Assembly (NCBI RefSeq): GCF_032118995.1
Contig: NC_092666.1
Location: 10,924,501-10,988,500 of the forward strand
DNA length: 64,000 bases
Direction of reading: 5' to 3'
Origin: Asterias amurensis
Taxonomy: Eukaryota; Echinodermata; Asteroidea; Forcipulatida; Asteriidae
Positions 22,529 through 34,500 of the stretch are shown here, piece after piece. A program made the position numbers and the translations under genes. The notes under the pieces are model-generated. The model saw nothing but the letters and a program-made list of their open reading frames with translations, searched no databases and was not told where the DNA came from. The first letter of the stretch is position 1, and each line of letters opens with the position of its first letter.

Positions 22529-24357
22529 ATGGTAAAGTTGCTGCATGTAGCTTTCTGCATCATAGCTTTATCTACAATGAAAGGTAAGCTAAAGACGTGA
22601 ACTTTGTTTACAATAAGTGAGAACTTGTACATTCTTTGAGTATTCTGGCAGGCAAGATACTACACTGGTCATATGGGACAAAGTTAAAATTGTGTATACT
22701 AATTTCCACACAAAACCAAGAGTTGTGAAAGTAAAAGCTGGACAAGTTCTGAGATGTGTCCCCTTTCACCATATCAAGTTGATAAGAATTAGACTTAGTG
22801 CAATCTCCGTAAAATATAAGATTTTATGTTCTCTTCCATTGAGCTGTGTACAAATTGTGCCTGCATGAAGTCCAGGCTCTGTGGCTCTTTTGTAAAGTGA
22901 TGTCACAGGTCACATCGTCTATACTTCTGACTATTCATTCATTTTCGTTACGTCTTTCAATTTTCTCCTGGTTATGTTAATTGAATTCTAATTCAGATTT
23001 GTAACCATTCAAATAGATTCATTTCGGCAGTGAAGAACACACGATTTACAACTTGGGCGTATCATGGAGGTAGAAATCACCTCCATTGGCGTATTAAAGA
23101 CACATCTAGTTTGCTTAATTTTGTATTATCCGGGCGTATATTCATTCATACCCAAACCATTTATTAAAGACTGGAACACATTACCACCACAGACATCTAA
23201 TCCATCACAGACAATAAGACTTTTAAAAGAGCCGTTATAATCCACCTCTAAAGCAAATTGAAACTACGGCGCAACAAAAGTGAAAGAGTGCCTAAGAAGT
23301 TAGCTTGCAAGTTTTTAAAAATACCTTCAATTAGTAGGCCCTATTTTGTGATAAGTCAATCTTCTAAAGACTAAAGTTTTATTCACGTTTTCAGTTTATG
23401 TTAGTGGTCTCCCTTTCTTGTCAACGGTTTTGTTCGTGGTGTGTAAGCAATCAAAAAGTAACTCTAGCTTTGGGGTTGTGTTTTTCATATTGTAATAGGT
23501 ATGGCATTGGAGTGTTACTATTGTAACGACTTTGATGACAACGGCCCAAAGTGTCGCGCCCTCACCGAGCATTCTGAATTAGAAGAGTGCGTCTTGGTGG
23601 AAGGCTACAAAACTTACTGTATGTCGTTTCAAGGAATTTTGGTATTGGCTCAGCAAGGTATGTGTGATGAACATTAGCTTGATATCCAGTGTGATTTATA
23701 ATAGAGGACCTTTGAGACGCTAGGTGGCAGCAGACTCTCAAGGTAAATCCAGGCAATATGCGCATGCTCAGAACTAGCTACGTTAATCAATAGATGTTTA
23801 CCTGAAAGTCGGCTGCCACCTACACTGCAAAAACTTGGGTGTTAAATTGATTCTCTTGGTATCTACATGTCACAACACTGACACGGCTTTATGAAATTGG
23901 GCCCAGGTCAAAACTTCAGGCCACTTACTATTTTGTACATTTATATTATCCTTTTGGTTGGTAAAGCAGTTTGCAATTACAGGTTGTATTTTCTTATACG
24001 TTTACTGTTGCAGGTATTTTGGCCGTTCGAACAACTACACAGGTTGGCGAGATAAAAAGTTGCATGTCTTGGGCCACTGTCCTCGCACCCCCAAATGCCT
24101 CTTGCTATCATTTGAGCGATGCCCGAAGTGGGTATGATCTTAATGGTATAGTGTTAGAGAGTGTGGCTGAATCGATACAAGGTACACAGTGTTACTGCAA
24201 CCAAACGAATGGGTGTAACTACAACAGTATCTACGCTACTACTGACAGTATTAAGCCCGAAGCATCGCCATACTTTGGAGGAGTTGGCAGTCTCAGACCG
24301 ATGATGGCGCTGTTGCTAATCCTTCCAGTGGGCACTATTGTTAATCACATCATATAG
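22529..24357 (+). CDS. Ly6/uPAR-domain (three-finger) GPI-anchor candidate protein, copy 2
   Basis: Coding exons 22529-22583, 23499-23657 and 24014-24357 join in phase 1 at both introns to give 185 aa. Residues 1-18 form a signal peptide and the domain starts at LECYYC. Ten cysteines (24, 27, 37, 49, 59, 88, 102, 131, 133, 139) follow the same order as copy 1, closing with CYCNQTNGCN. N99 (NAS) and N134 (NQT) are possible glycosylation sites. The C-terminus (MMALLLILPVGTIV) is hydrophobic and short, as for a GPI signal. It lies tail-to-tail with FSTL1, about 0.8 kb away. Compared with copy 1, sequence identity is low outside the cysteines, so the duplication is old. Ligand and tissue role cannot be inferred. 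Confidence 0.86.
23157..23260 (+). mobile_element. Short LINE tail relic in Ly6-2 intron 1
   Basis: Reads KPFIKDWNTLPPQTSNPSQT then IRLLKEPL, matching the WNSLPP..FKS-type tail of L2/CR1 ORFs, with nothing upstream retained. Confidence 0.4.
23704..23824. mobile_element. Foldback MITE family G, copy 2, in Ly6-2 intron 2
   Basis: GGTGGCAGCAGACTCTC and its inverse; starts about 45 bp after the exon 2 donor. Confidence 0.65.
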
Positions 24358-24359
24358 CA

Positions 24360-24489
24360 CACAACCTTGCAACTTCGATGACCAATTCAGCCCAAGTTTT
24401 CACATGATTGTTATATTTCTATGCATGTTGGGATGACACCAAGTGAGAATAACTGGTCTATGACAAATTACCAAAGGTGTCCAGTGTCA
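24360..24489 (-). mobile_element. MITE family A right-end relic
   Basis: Reversed end with CCTTGCAACTTCGATGACCA and CCAAAGGTGTCCAGTG, fused to the family B copy that follows. Confidence 0.6.
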
Positions 24490-24800
24490 GATAGGTCGAG
24501 TTGGTCTTTGAAAAGCGTCTGAAACCGTTTGTTATGAAATGCATATGGTTGGAAAGATATTTAACACGAACTAACACGGTCGGCCATTTTAATGTGTCAA
24601 AATTTTGACTCCAGAAAAAAAATGGCCGATCGTGTTTCTTCGCAACTTATAAGGAAAACCGTGCAATTTCGAGGCATGTTTGTGTGGATCATTACATTCT
24701 ACTTTTAAGTTATGTATCTAACCATTGCATTTCATAACAAACAGTTTCAAACACTTTTGAAAGACCAACTCGTCCGATCCAAGGCACAGTGTTCCTTTAA
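24490..24800. mobile_element. TTAA foldback MITE family B, copy 2
   Basis: Inverted arms with GGTCGAGTTGGTCTTTG and GACCAACTCGTCCGATCC; right TTAA 24797-24800; left tip lost. Confidence 0.75.
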
Positions 24801-25164
24801 GCACTTCGTGTAGTCTATTTCGTTTGAGGCACTGGACAATGTATGCCGGTATTTGTAATTACTCATACTAATTAATATAATAATAACAAACTTTTCCCGT
24901 TGTTGTTTATTGTATTTATTTACATTATTTGGCACTTTTTCTTGTTAGGTTTTAGCCCTGGTTACAAAGTTAAACGCGAATCCATAATGCTTGTAAAAAA
25001 AAAGGGTTTTTTTTGTGAACGTCTGTGTAAAAACAAAACACTACTAAGGTGAACGTCTTTGTAAAATGAAAGTTAAAAAATGTTGTTTTCGAAATGCAGC
25101 GAAGAGAACGGTGACGTCAACAAAATTATTAGTTCCCAAAAGATCGTATTATTATAATACACTC

Positions 25165-25546
25165 AGGTTGAGCACATTTTCCTGGATTTATTGTTAATTG
25201 TCATTCCTTTGCGATATTTTCATTGAAGAACTCGAAACTTTTAAAATCTGCTCTTTGTCGGTGTGGCAGACGGAAGAATCTGTCCCCAGAGATTCTGCAG
25301 TGTAGCGTTGCCATCGTAGAGGGAGACATTTTACACTGTCGGTATAATTATAAGCCCTTTTCGAAACCACTGGATTTGGCTTTGGATTTAGCTCAATAGC
25401 TTGGCCCCGCGATTGTTTCGACAATATTGCGCGTGCTTTGCGTGTACACGCCCTGGGTTTCAGACGAGAGGACGGAGCCTGATGAAGCTGAATCCAAAGC
25501 AGAAGCCGTGGTTTCGAAAAAGGCCATAACATGTACCTTAATAACC
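25165..25546 (-). other. FSTL1: FSTL1 3' UTR with poly(A) signal
   Basis: Starts after the stop at 25547. An AATAAA hexamer on the minus strand occupies 25192-25187. The UTR contains a 35-40 bp imperfect inverted repeat (arms 25354-25393 and 25486-25524) that would fold as a hairpin in the mRNA. Confidence 0.6.
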
Positions 25547-28500
25547 CTAAGTAGTATCAGTCTCTTCGGACGCCCTCTCGCGGTTGCAAGCGTTTCCCGT
25601 ACAGACCCAGCTACCGCATGCACAAACGCTGAAATCAAAATGGGATGTGCATGGTGTGATTAACAAGATCTTGAATAAACTTTATTAAGAGTAAACTTGC
25701 GGCCGTACACAAACGAAGGAATGTTGGCTTTTGAAAAGAGCCGGTGTCAGATGCAATTGTGTCCGACATGCAATACTGTCTGTTCTGGACACTTTATGCA
25801 ATCGTGTCCGGGGCTATGCAAAAACCGTCCGGTGGTCATGTACATGACTGTACATGTATGTGCGCGCGTAAGCGAGCGTGCATGCACTGAACCTACGTAT
25901 ATGCAGCATTAATATTCACGTATTGATTGCAGCGAAAACCCAACGGCCGAACATTTCCAATGTCATTCATGACATTCACTTACCTTGTAAAAAAAATGGC
26001 GATCGTGTTCCGCCGACCAAGGGCGTTTAATTTACTGCAAGGACGGTTTTGCACGGGGACGGACACAACTGCATATGCAAATGTTTCCGGGCGAACACCA
26101 TTGCATTATGCAGAAGCGTCCGAGCGGACACGATCGCATATGCAAAACCGTCCGGCGGACATTTTTGCATATGCAACAATGTCCTCCAGATAGTATTGCA
26201 TAGAGGACATAATTGCATGCGACACCGGCCGTTTGTGGTCTCCACGTTTCGAGCAGTATAATAATCTGCTCTTTTTTCCTGAAGACGAGCAGAGTATACT
26301 GATCGAAACGTCGAGACCACACTGCTCTTTTCAGACCCAACACTCCCTCAAAAGATAATTCATACATGGTTTTACCCGCAAATTTACTATTATTTATAGT
26401 TTATACTGAGCAAAATCATGTGTATAAAATATGAATTCTTAAAAATGTTAAAACCTCGTGGTAGGTTAAAAATTAGATATAAATGTAGCCCTATGGCCTA
26501 TGTAAGCTTTTTGGTGGTGTAAAAATAATATTAACTGGTTAATCAAAAGTAAACCAGTCGTTTTGTAACCTGCTGAGCACATGATGCAATAACAGAATAT
26601 GGTTTCTGATGATATATTTAAAGCTTTGCATGGTGTGAATTATATTAATAAACTTTTTTTTTTTTTTTTTTTTGGGGGGGGGGGGAGTTTTGGCTCTTAA
26701 AAATGCCGGTTTGGTCTCGACGTTTCCAAAAGATACTCTGCCCGTCTTCTCCAGGGTTTTTTTCAGACAAGCATTTTACACAAGAGTACAGCCTTTTCTA
26801 CATATCTTCTTATAAACGAAAACACAGCATTGACAAACTTCTAACAGCTACTTTTTATAAACTTCAATTTGTACATTCAACAATAACTAATTATTTTTGT
26901 CTTACCAGAAGTTACAGTTATTTCTATTTTCTTCTCCGTCTTGAAAGAAGTTGCCATTAAGAGAACACTCTGAAACGTAAGAAAGACGAATTGTTGGTCA
27001 AAATATGTTCTGGTCTTTTAGCAGTTGCCACATGTTCCTGTAGTCCTTCGTCGAGGCCTTCTTGGAAGCTAGCTTCGAAGCGACTTGAACTGGAGACCAC
27101 GCCACTCTGCGGTCTCCAGTTCCAGCCGCTTTTTCATGGCTAAAAAAAATATCCAATCTATGACGGCCATGAGAAAAGGCTATACACGGTTCCTTTGTGT
27201 TTTAAGAATTGTTTTAAAAACACGTCTTACTCTTTGTTGGTGGGCTGAAGTCGGGCATCATGGCTGCCGTAAACTCCGTCAAACTCAGCCTCCAATCGAA
27301 ATTACTATCTGCACCTGCAAGAAGAGCATCGACGCAAAGTCCTCTGAAGAAAAACAAAATGGTTGTCCGGTTATAAAGAAGAAAATGTCTCTGTTGGCGA
27401 TTTCGGTGCGATCTAAAACTTCGAAATATGGAAAATCGATTCAGGTCACGGAACGCTGATTTGAAATGTCTATTAGAGTTGTGAAACCCTCTCTAAGACA
27501 CTGGACACTATTGGTAATTACTCACAATTACTGTTAGCATACAAACTTACTTGACGAGCAATGGAGAGCTGTTGATAATATAAAACACTGTGAAAAACGG
27601 CTCCTTCTGAAGTGACGAAGTATTTGAGAATGAAGTAATTTCTCACTCGAATAGTAAAATACTAGCCCGGAGCCACTTATGCACACGTATAATATAAAGG
27701 CATCTGAAAGCACAATAGTTTGTGCAACAAGGGTTTTTTTCTTGTCCTCTTACAACTTCGATAACCATATTGTCTGAGTCAAAATTTGCACAGATTTTAT
27801 ATTTTATGCATCGGGCATGACGCATTTTATTAGACACCTTTAAAGCACACTGTGTAACAATACGCTTTTTCTTTCGTTGTTATCTTGAGACACATACTTG
27901 TCCACAAAGCTCTAAATGGCAAGGCTCCCCACTATATTTCTGAACTGCTTCAAGTTTACACTCCATCAAGGAATCTTCGATCAAGTTCCATGCTTCTCCT
28001 CATTGAACCCAAGTCTCGACACTCATGGGGTGACAGGTCTTTTTCTGTAGCCGCGCCACGCATCTGGAACTCTCTACCACTTAATCTTCGATCTTGTCTT
28101 TGTACCGCAAAATTCAAGTCTCTTCTCAAAACTTATCTTATGTCACAGGTTTTCAATGACTAATTTTGTTGTGTCTGTTTTTCTTTGTGTTGTGTTTTTG
28201 TTTTGTTTTGTTTTGGTTTACTGCGCCTTGAACACCCAGCAGGGTGGATATGTGCGCATTACAAGTCTTATTATTATTATTTATTATTATTTATTATTAT
28301 ACTTTAACTACTTCAGTGACTTACCTTAGCAAAGTGTCTGCTTCAATGTCACGATTAAGGTCACCTGTAGAGTTATGCAGAGTCTGGTTTTGCTCTACGA
28401 ACTTGAGGAATTCATTCGGGTCTAGAAGGGCGTCCTCTGTCTCGTCAAAACGCTGGAAGTTAAGAAATTATTATTTAAAAAGAAAATAGACCTGCGTCTT

Positions 28501-31500
28501 TTCTTTCAAACATAAGAGTATATGCTAACGAACAATAAAACAATTTTTTTAGTGATTGTTTGTCACGATTTATATGTTTAAAAATATATAAAGTTGTTTG
28601 GGGGGCTGACTCCGCCTACCCCTTTTGTTACGTCAATCGAGGCAGACTTTGCCTGCAATGCGTATAGTAAACACACGTGCAAAGTACATGTACGTCCAAG
28701 TCGTGAGTTGGTACATTTCAAAAAGTGTTTTTCTGCATTCAGCAGCAATACACCTGGTCGGCATTGCCGGAAAAACATTTTTTTTTTTTGAAACGTACAA
28801 ACTCACGACTTGGTCCGTACATGTACTTTGCAATTGTGTTTACTCTACGCATTACAGGCAAAGTCTGCCTCGATTGACGTCACGAACAGCGATCTCTCGG
28901 GTCGGGGTCTACTCTTAAATTTGTAAATAACATAAGAACTGATTTTTTAAAACCTTAGTTAACTGTTTATTCACATTCCACTCATCAAAACACATATATT
29001 AGTGACAAAAACTTTATTTTGAAAAAATACCACTTCCAGGTGACTTTAATTGAGATATCGCCAAACTCACAAGAAGGTCGTGCGACCACTTTAAGGTACG
29101 TGAGGGCCACACAACTGATTTAGCAAATGGTTCTGGTTGAGTTCAAAAAGAAGGCTAAACAAATATCTAGCTTTAAAATACAGCCGTCTCCTGAAAAATA
29201 AACAGTGATGAAGAATACGCCGAATTGTGTGCCACGTTCAGGATAATTTTATTCCATATTGATTGTTCTGTAATGTTTAAATAATTTATAAACTTATTGT
29301 GTTGGGTTTGTTCATCTTCAGCTTTCTTGTTGTTTTTTACAGTTAAAGACACTGGACACTATTGGTAATTGTCAAAGACTAGTCTTCTCACTTGGTACAT
29401 CTCAACACATGCATAAAATAACAAACCTGTGAAAATTTGAGCTCAATTGGTCGTCGAAGTTGCGAGATAATAATAAAAGAAAAGAAACCTTGTCACACAA
29501 AGTTGTGTTTATTTAAATGGTTGATTTCGAGACTTCAAATTCTAAATTTGAGGTCTCGAAATCAAATTCGTGGAAAATTACTTCTTTCTCGAAAACTATG
29601 TCACTTCAGAGGGAGCCGTTTCTCACAACGTTTTATACCATCAACCTCTCCCCATTACTCGTCACCAAGTAAGGTTTTATGCTAATAATTATTTTGAGTA
29701 ACTACCAATAGAGTCCACTGCCTTTAAGGTGTGTGCAATGGTGTTTGCAATATTAAATGTAACCTGACTGGTTCCAATTCTCCCGGGGGGGGCGACACAA
29801 CAAGATTTATTAGACCGTCATCAATTTGTTTACCGCGAAACAGTCCGAGAGCACGGTGTCGTACACCCTCTCGTCACCCTCTACTCCCCCGTCTTCGCGC
29901 GTCTCTCGTCCCAGTAGCCATTTCACGATGTCACGCTGCAGGGCGTCCCGTTGGTCTTGATAACAGGCAATAGGATGTACCGGCGAGTCGGAGACCACAC
30001 CAACTGTTGTCGAAGGATCTGTCGGCATAGCTTTGAGAAATCATACAGCTAAACTTTTTCAATATCGCCAGTTAAAGGCACTGGACACTATTGGTAATCA
30101 CTCATAATGATTTTTAGCATAAAAACTTACGTGGAAAACGAGCAACGGAGACGTCCCCTGTGTTGATTAAAAGAAAGTTAGAAATGGCCCCCTCTGAACA
30201 ACGTAGTTTGTGAGAAGAAGGTAACTTGTCACTCAAAATAATATCAAGTGAAGCCTTTTATTATGCATCTAAAAGCACCAGATTTGTGCTGCAAGGGTGT
30301 TTTTTCTTTTCTTATTCTCTTGCAACTTCGATGACCAGTTGAGTCCAAATTGTCACCGATTTTTGTTTGTTAATGCATTATTATGTTGGGGTACATCAAG
30401 TGAGATCACAAAATGTGTCCCCTTTAAAATCTGTATAATTATTTTGTTTGAAAACAAATAAGCTTTCATCAAGTTTTGACAGAATAATATAAAGTCTATA
30501 AATTCATGTTTGTCTTACGTGCACACATGCCTTCGTGTACTGCCGACAGGCGCGTGCCTCTCTGGCAGGCAAGGCGTCGCATCTCACACTTATTGGTATA
30601 CGTCACTCCATCTGATGCGCAGATTAGACGAATACGGTCATGACACTCCTGTAATAAGGCAGAATGGGTTAGACTTAGACTGGTCTCCTGTAAAGACAGG
30701 TACTGGTCTTACAGGTCCAATGATTTCATTGGATGATCGCATCATTTTTACTATGGATGACCATTTTTACTATGTTGCGACGTGAGCTTTCCATATCGGA
30801 TTCCACTTTTTACATTTCGAGTTGTCCCTCATATGGCTCTGTGGTGGTCATTTCACTCTTTTAGAGAGGTTTCACTCCAGGACAGAGTGAAAAATCACTC
30901 AAAACGATGCAAACTTCAATCTAAAAGAGTGGAAGACCACTTGAAAAAGGTTTGTCCCTCATATATGGCTCTTCAAAGAGTGCTTTTTAATTCTCTTTTG
31001 CATTTAGAGATGAAGGGGTTACTGCTTACTGCAAAGTTAATGATTTAAGGGTGAACATAAGACTGCTACCGTTACTCCTTGTACCCGAGAACACTTACTC
31101 CCGTATGGTGTTCTAAAGACGGCACGATGCGACGCACATCTGTCGTCTTTAGAACACCATTCATGTGACGGCGGTTTGTGCAGTAAATAACGAGACAAGA
31201 CAAACCATGGTGAAAAATGTCCCGCTGATTTACAAACAAAATGGTCGCCATTCAAAAAGGGGTTTGTCGTGACGTCAGGCACCTCGGTCAGCCCCAAACG
31301 TCATGAAAAGTTCAATGTGAGTTTGTTCTCCATTTTTCATCCGTATTGGAGTTGGTAAAATAAACTCACTAAGTTCTTCACTGAAATTTTTTATGAATAT
31401 TCCTAATGAATCTATGCAAGTTTTTGAGAGTTGTGAAGAATGTTTATTTACTTGGGTACATATGCACGTGGTCTTTCCTTCAGCCGTTACTTTGCACTGT

Positions 31501-34500
31501 TCACCGGGTCCACATTTGACTCCTTCGCACTCTGCTGAGGATTGCTGTTGGGTGGTCTTTTTAACGACTTGAAGCTTAGGCTGTCTGACGTCACCTAAGT
31601 ATAGAGTTAAATAATTATTGAAAGTATTACGTTGAGTTTTTAACAGATTGAAATATTATTATTATTTTTTATTTAATTTTTAAGGAAAGCAATTTCATAT
31701 TAGTTGTTTCCACAGTGGCTTTGATATTTGCCCATTACAAACCACACTTCAGAAAGATTATTTCGAGTCAATCGTGCACCACCAAAATACTTCGACAATA
31801 AAGGATTAAATAGTTCTAAAAAGCCGATTAAAATCGCCCTCTCGGGGCGGTTTCAAAGCTCACCTTTTGTCACTCCCAACGCCTTTATTATACGACGCCC
31901 TCTGTTGACCTTGGATAGCAAAAGATAAAGTTGAATTATTTTTGACTTCATGACAAAGGTTACTTGGATTACATCGTAGCTTTAGAAAAGCTAGGTCCTT
32001 TTTTTGGTAATAGAATGAGATATTGTTGCATTACTCAGTGCCTCAAATAAAGCTTTTAAATTTTTAACTGCTAACTTTTAACTACGTGGCTCAAGCTTAT
32101 AATAATAATAGGCTTAAATATACCTGATCCATATAACTAAAGATCTATTGTGATTTTAACAACAACTGCCAAACTTTATTATGATGATGACCTTAATCTG
32201 TCTAGATCCAAGACGCTTAATCATTGTGAAGTGATTAAATACCCAAGAGCACCAGGCTGTGGGACAATGATCTCTCTGTCAGTATAGCGAGAGAAAACTA
32301 GCTAAGGTCGTTTTCGATTTGGCGGCTACGTCTTCAAGTATTGCTATATGGATGTCCTACATGTAAACGCATGATGACGTCACAACCGAGCCGTAGCTGT
32401 AGCTGTAGCCAATTCAGACAGTTATTGCTAATAATTGGGTTACTAGGCGAAGTATGTATATTGCTCATACACAGTCCCCTGTTACTGTTTGCATGTTTGC
32501 CTAGCATATAAAAAATCCCATAGCAATATCCTTTATGAACTAATTTGGGCACAGAAAGAGAGGGAGGGGGAGTGGGTGGGGGGGGGGAGGTCCGGCGAGT
32601 GGCTTTGGTAAGAAAAGATCAAAAAAAATTGGGAAACATTCCTTCAAGAGCGGGTAGGTCTGTGGGTGGCAGGAAATGGTGTCACTTTCTGGTCATCGAA
32701 ACCTCTTCAGTCGGCGAGTAAACAACATCAATCTTCTACTTAAATGTGATACTGCAAGGTTACCCCTTCAAGATGGCTCTTTCTCTTCCTGGCTAGACTT
32801 GTGAACAAGTCGTCAAAATGTCTGTCGCAGTGGTAGCGTTCCTACTCTGTCAACGATTCCCGCGACACTGGTGATGTTCTCGCGAGACTGCTGCCCCTGT
32901 GGGACTACTGCTCTAATCGGCAGCCGGCGTCTTCGCCCGAGTTCGGTGGTCTCGCGAGAGAAGTATTCGATCGGGGAGACCTGAACCATTACGTCCACCA
33001 CGACTCGACTATAACCGCGACAAACATTAACGACTTGTTCACAAGTCTATTCTCTTCCTGGCTGAACTGTTTCCAATTTTAAGATGATGACCAAAAACAC
33101 TTAATACAAGGACACCGTTGCATAGCATACTTAATCAATGTCAACCTCTTGTGGTGGGAGGGCTAGGATTTAAAGCACGATCGAGGGTGGATGTATTTCA
33201 AGAAAGAAAACACTATTGGTAATTGTCAACAACTAGTCTTCGCAGTTGGTGTATCTCAACACACGCGTTAAATAACAAACCTGTGAAAGTTTGAGCTCAA
33301 TCGGTCGTCGAAGTTGCGATATAACAATGAAAGAAAAAACACCCTTGTCACACGAAGTTGTGTGCTTTATAGACGCTTGATTTCGAGACCTCAAATTCTA
33401 AATCTGAGGTCTCGAAATCAAATTCGTGGAAAATTACTTTCTTTCTCGAAAACCACGTCACTTCAGAGGGAGCCGTTTCTCGCAATGTTTTATACTATCA
33501 ACCTCAACCCATTACTCGTTACCAAGAAATTTTTTATAATTATGCAATTAATTATTTTGAGTATAATTACCAATAGTGTTCACTGCCTTTAAGTTTACAT
33601 GGGATTTGAGGCATGGTGAGGTATCAGTTTGGTTTGTGGTAACACCATGTGTGTTTCTAATTGCCAGGTAGATTTTGTTCTTTACAGAATTGTCTTGCTT
33701 TAAATATATTCTACTACCGCGGAACAGATTTTCTGATTTCGGAGACTTCTTCTTTTTAACTACTCCCTGTGAGGAAGATAGAGCATCTTCCGGGACTGTT
33801 ATTTTAGCTTATAGAGAATCCTAATTAACTTCATTGTCACGGAGTGGGCTCTATTAGTCTCAACGTTTTGACTGGCTTGCTCTACTTGTCATCGTCAGTT
33901 TTTCTCATGATCCACAACATTCAAAAACTTCAAGTATGGACAATATTATGAGCATTTTTATGATCGATTAAAATAATAATTTTTATAGGCTTTGTTTTGA
34001 AAGATAGGGATACGATTTCGTGTGCATTTTTATCTGACCATTCGTTTCTCCTTCCTTTATTTTGAGGGTTATTGCTTTGTGCTGTGCACCGTTGGAGATC
34101 ACTTTAGTCGACGTGATGTTTGTGTACATGGAGGTAACTGGAGATGGTTGCCGCATCAAGCAACATCTCAAACTCCTCCAGAATTTCTGCATTTTTTTTT
34201 CTATAATTGGACGGTGGTGCTACTCCAGGGTCACAGTCCGCGGGTAAATAGAAATAATTATAAAGAGAGAGCAACAGTCTCCTGTGACTAAAATGCGTCG
34301 ACCTAGTCGGGAAGTTGAGACCTAAGAACTCATTCCGCGGTGAGTATATAGTTAAAGACAGAGGACACTTTTAGTAATTGTCAAAGACCAGTCTTCTCAC
34401 TTGGTGTATCTCAACATATGCATAAAATAACAAACCTATGAAAATTTGAGCTCAATGGTCGTCGAAGTTGCGAGATAATGAAAGAAAAAACACCCTCGTC

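Noticed and set aside
25427-25663. Plus-strand open frame with several Cys
   Set aside because: Antisense shadow of the last FSTL1 exon and 3' UTR hairpin.
26229-26345. Penelope-like retroelement end suggested by the TCGAAACGTCGAGACC hairpin
   Set aside because: Only short hairpins are present, with no coding sequence to support the family.
27001-27090. Minus-strand frame reading ASKKASTKDYRNMWQLL as an alternative FSTL1 C-terminus
   Set aside because: The exon chain 27231-26969-26906-25628 restores the conserved Cys-rich end with exact phases, so this stretch is intron.
27085-27459. 124-codon plus-strand open frame
   Set aside because: It runs antisense across FSTL1 exon 7, whose minus-strand product matches the family exactly.
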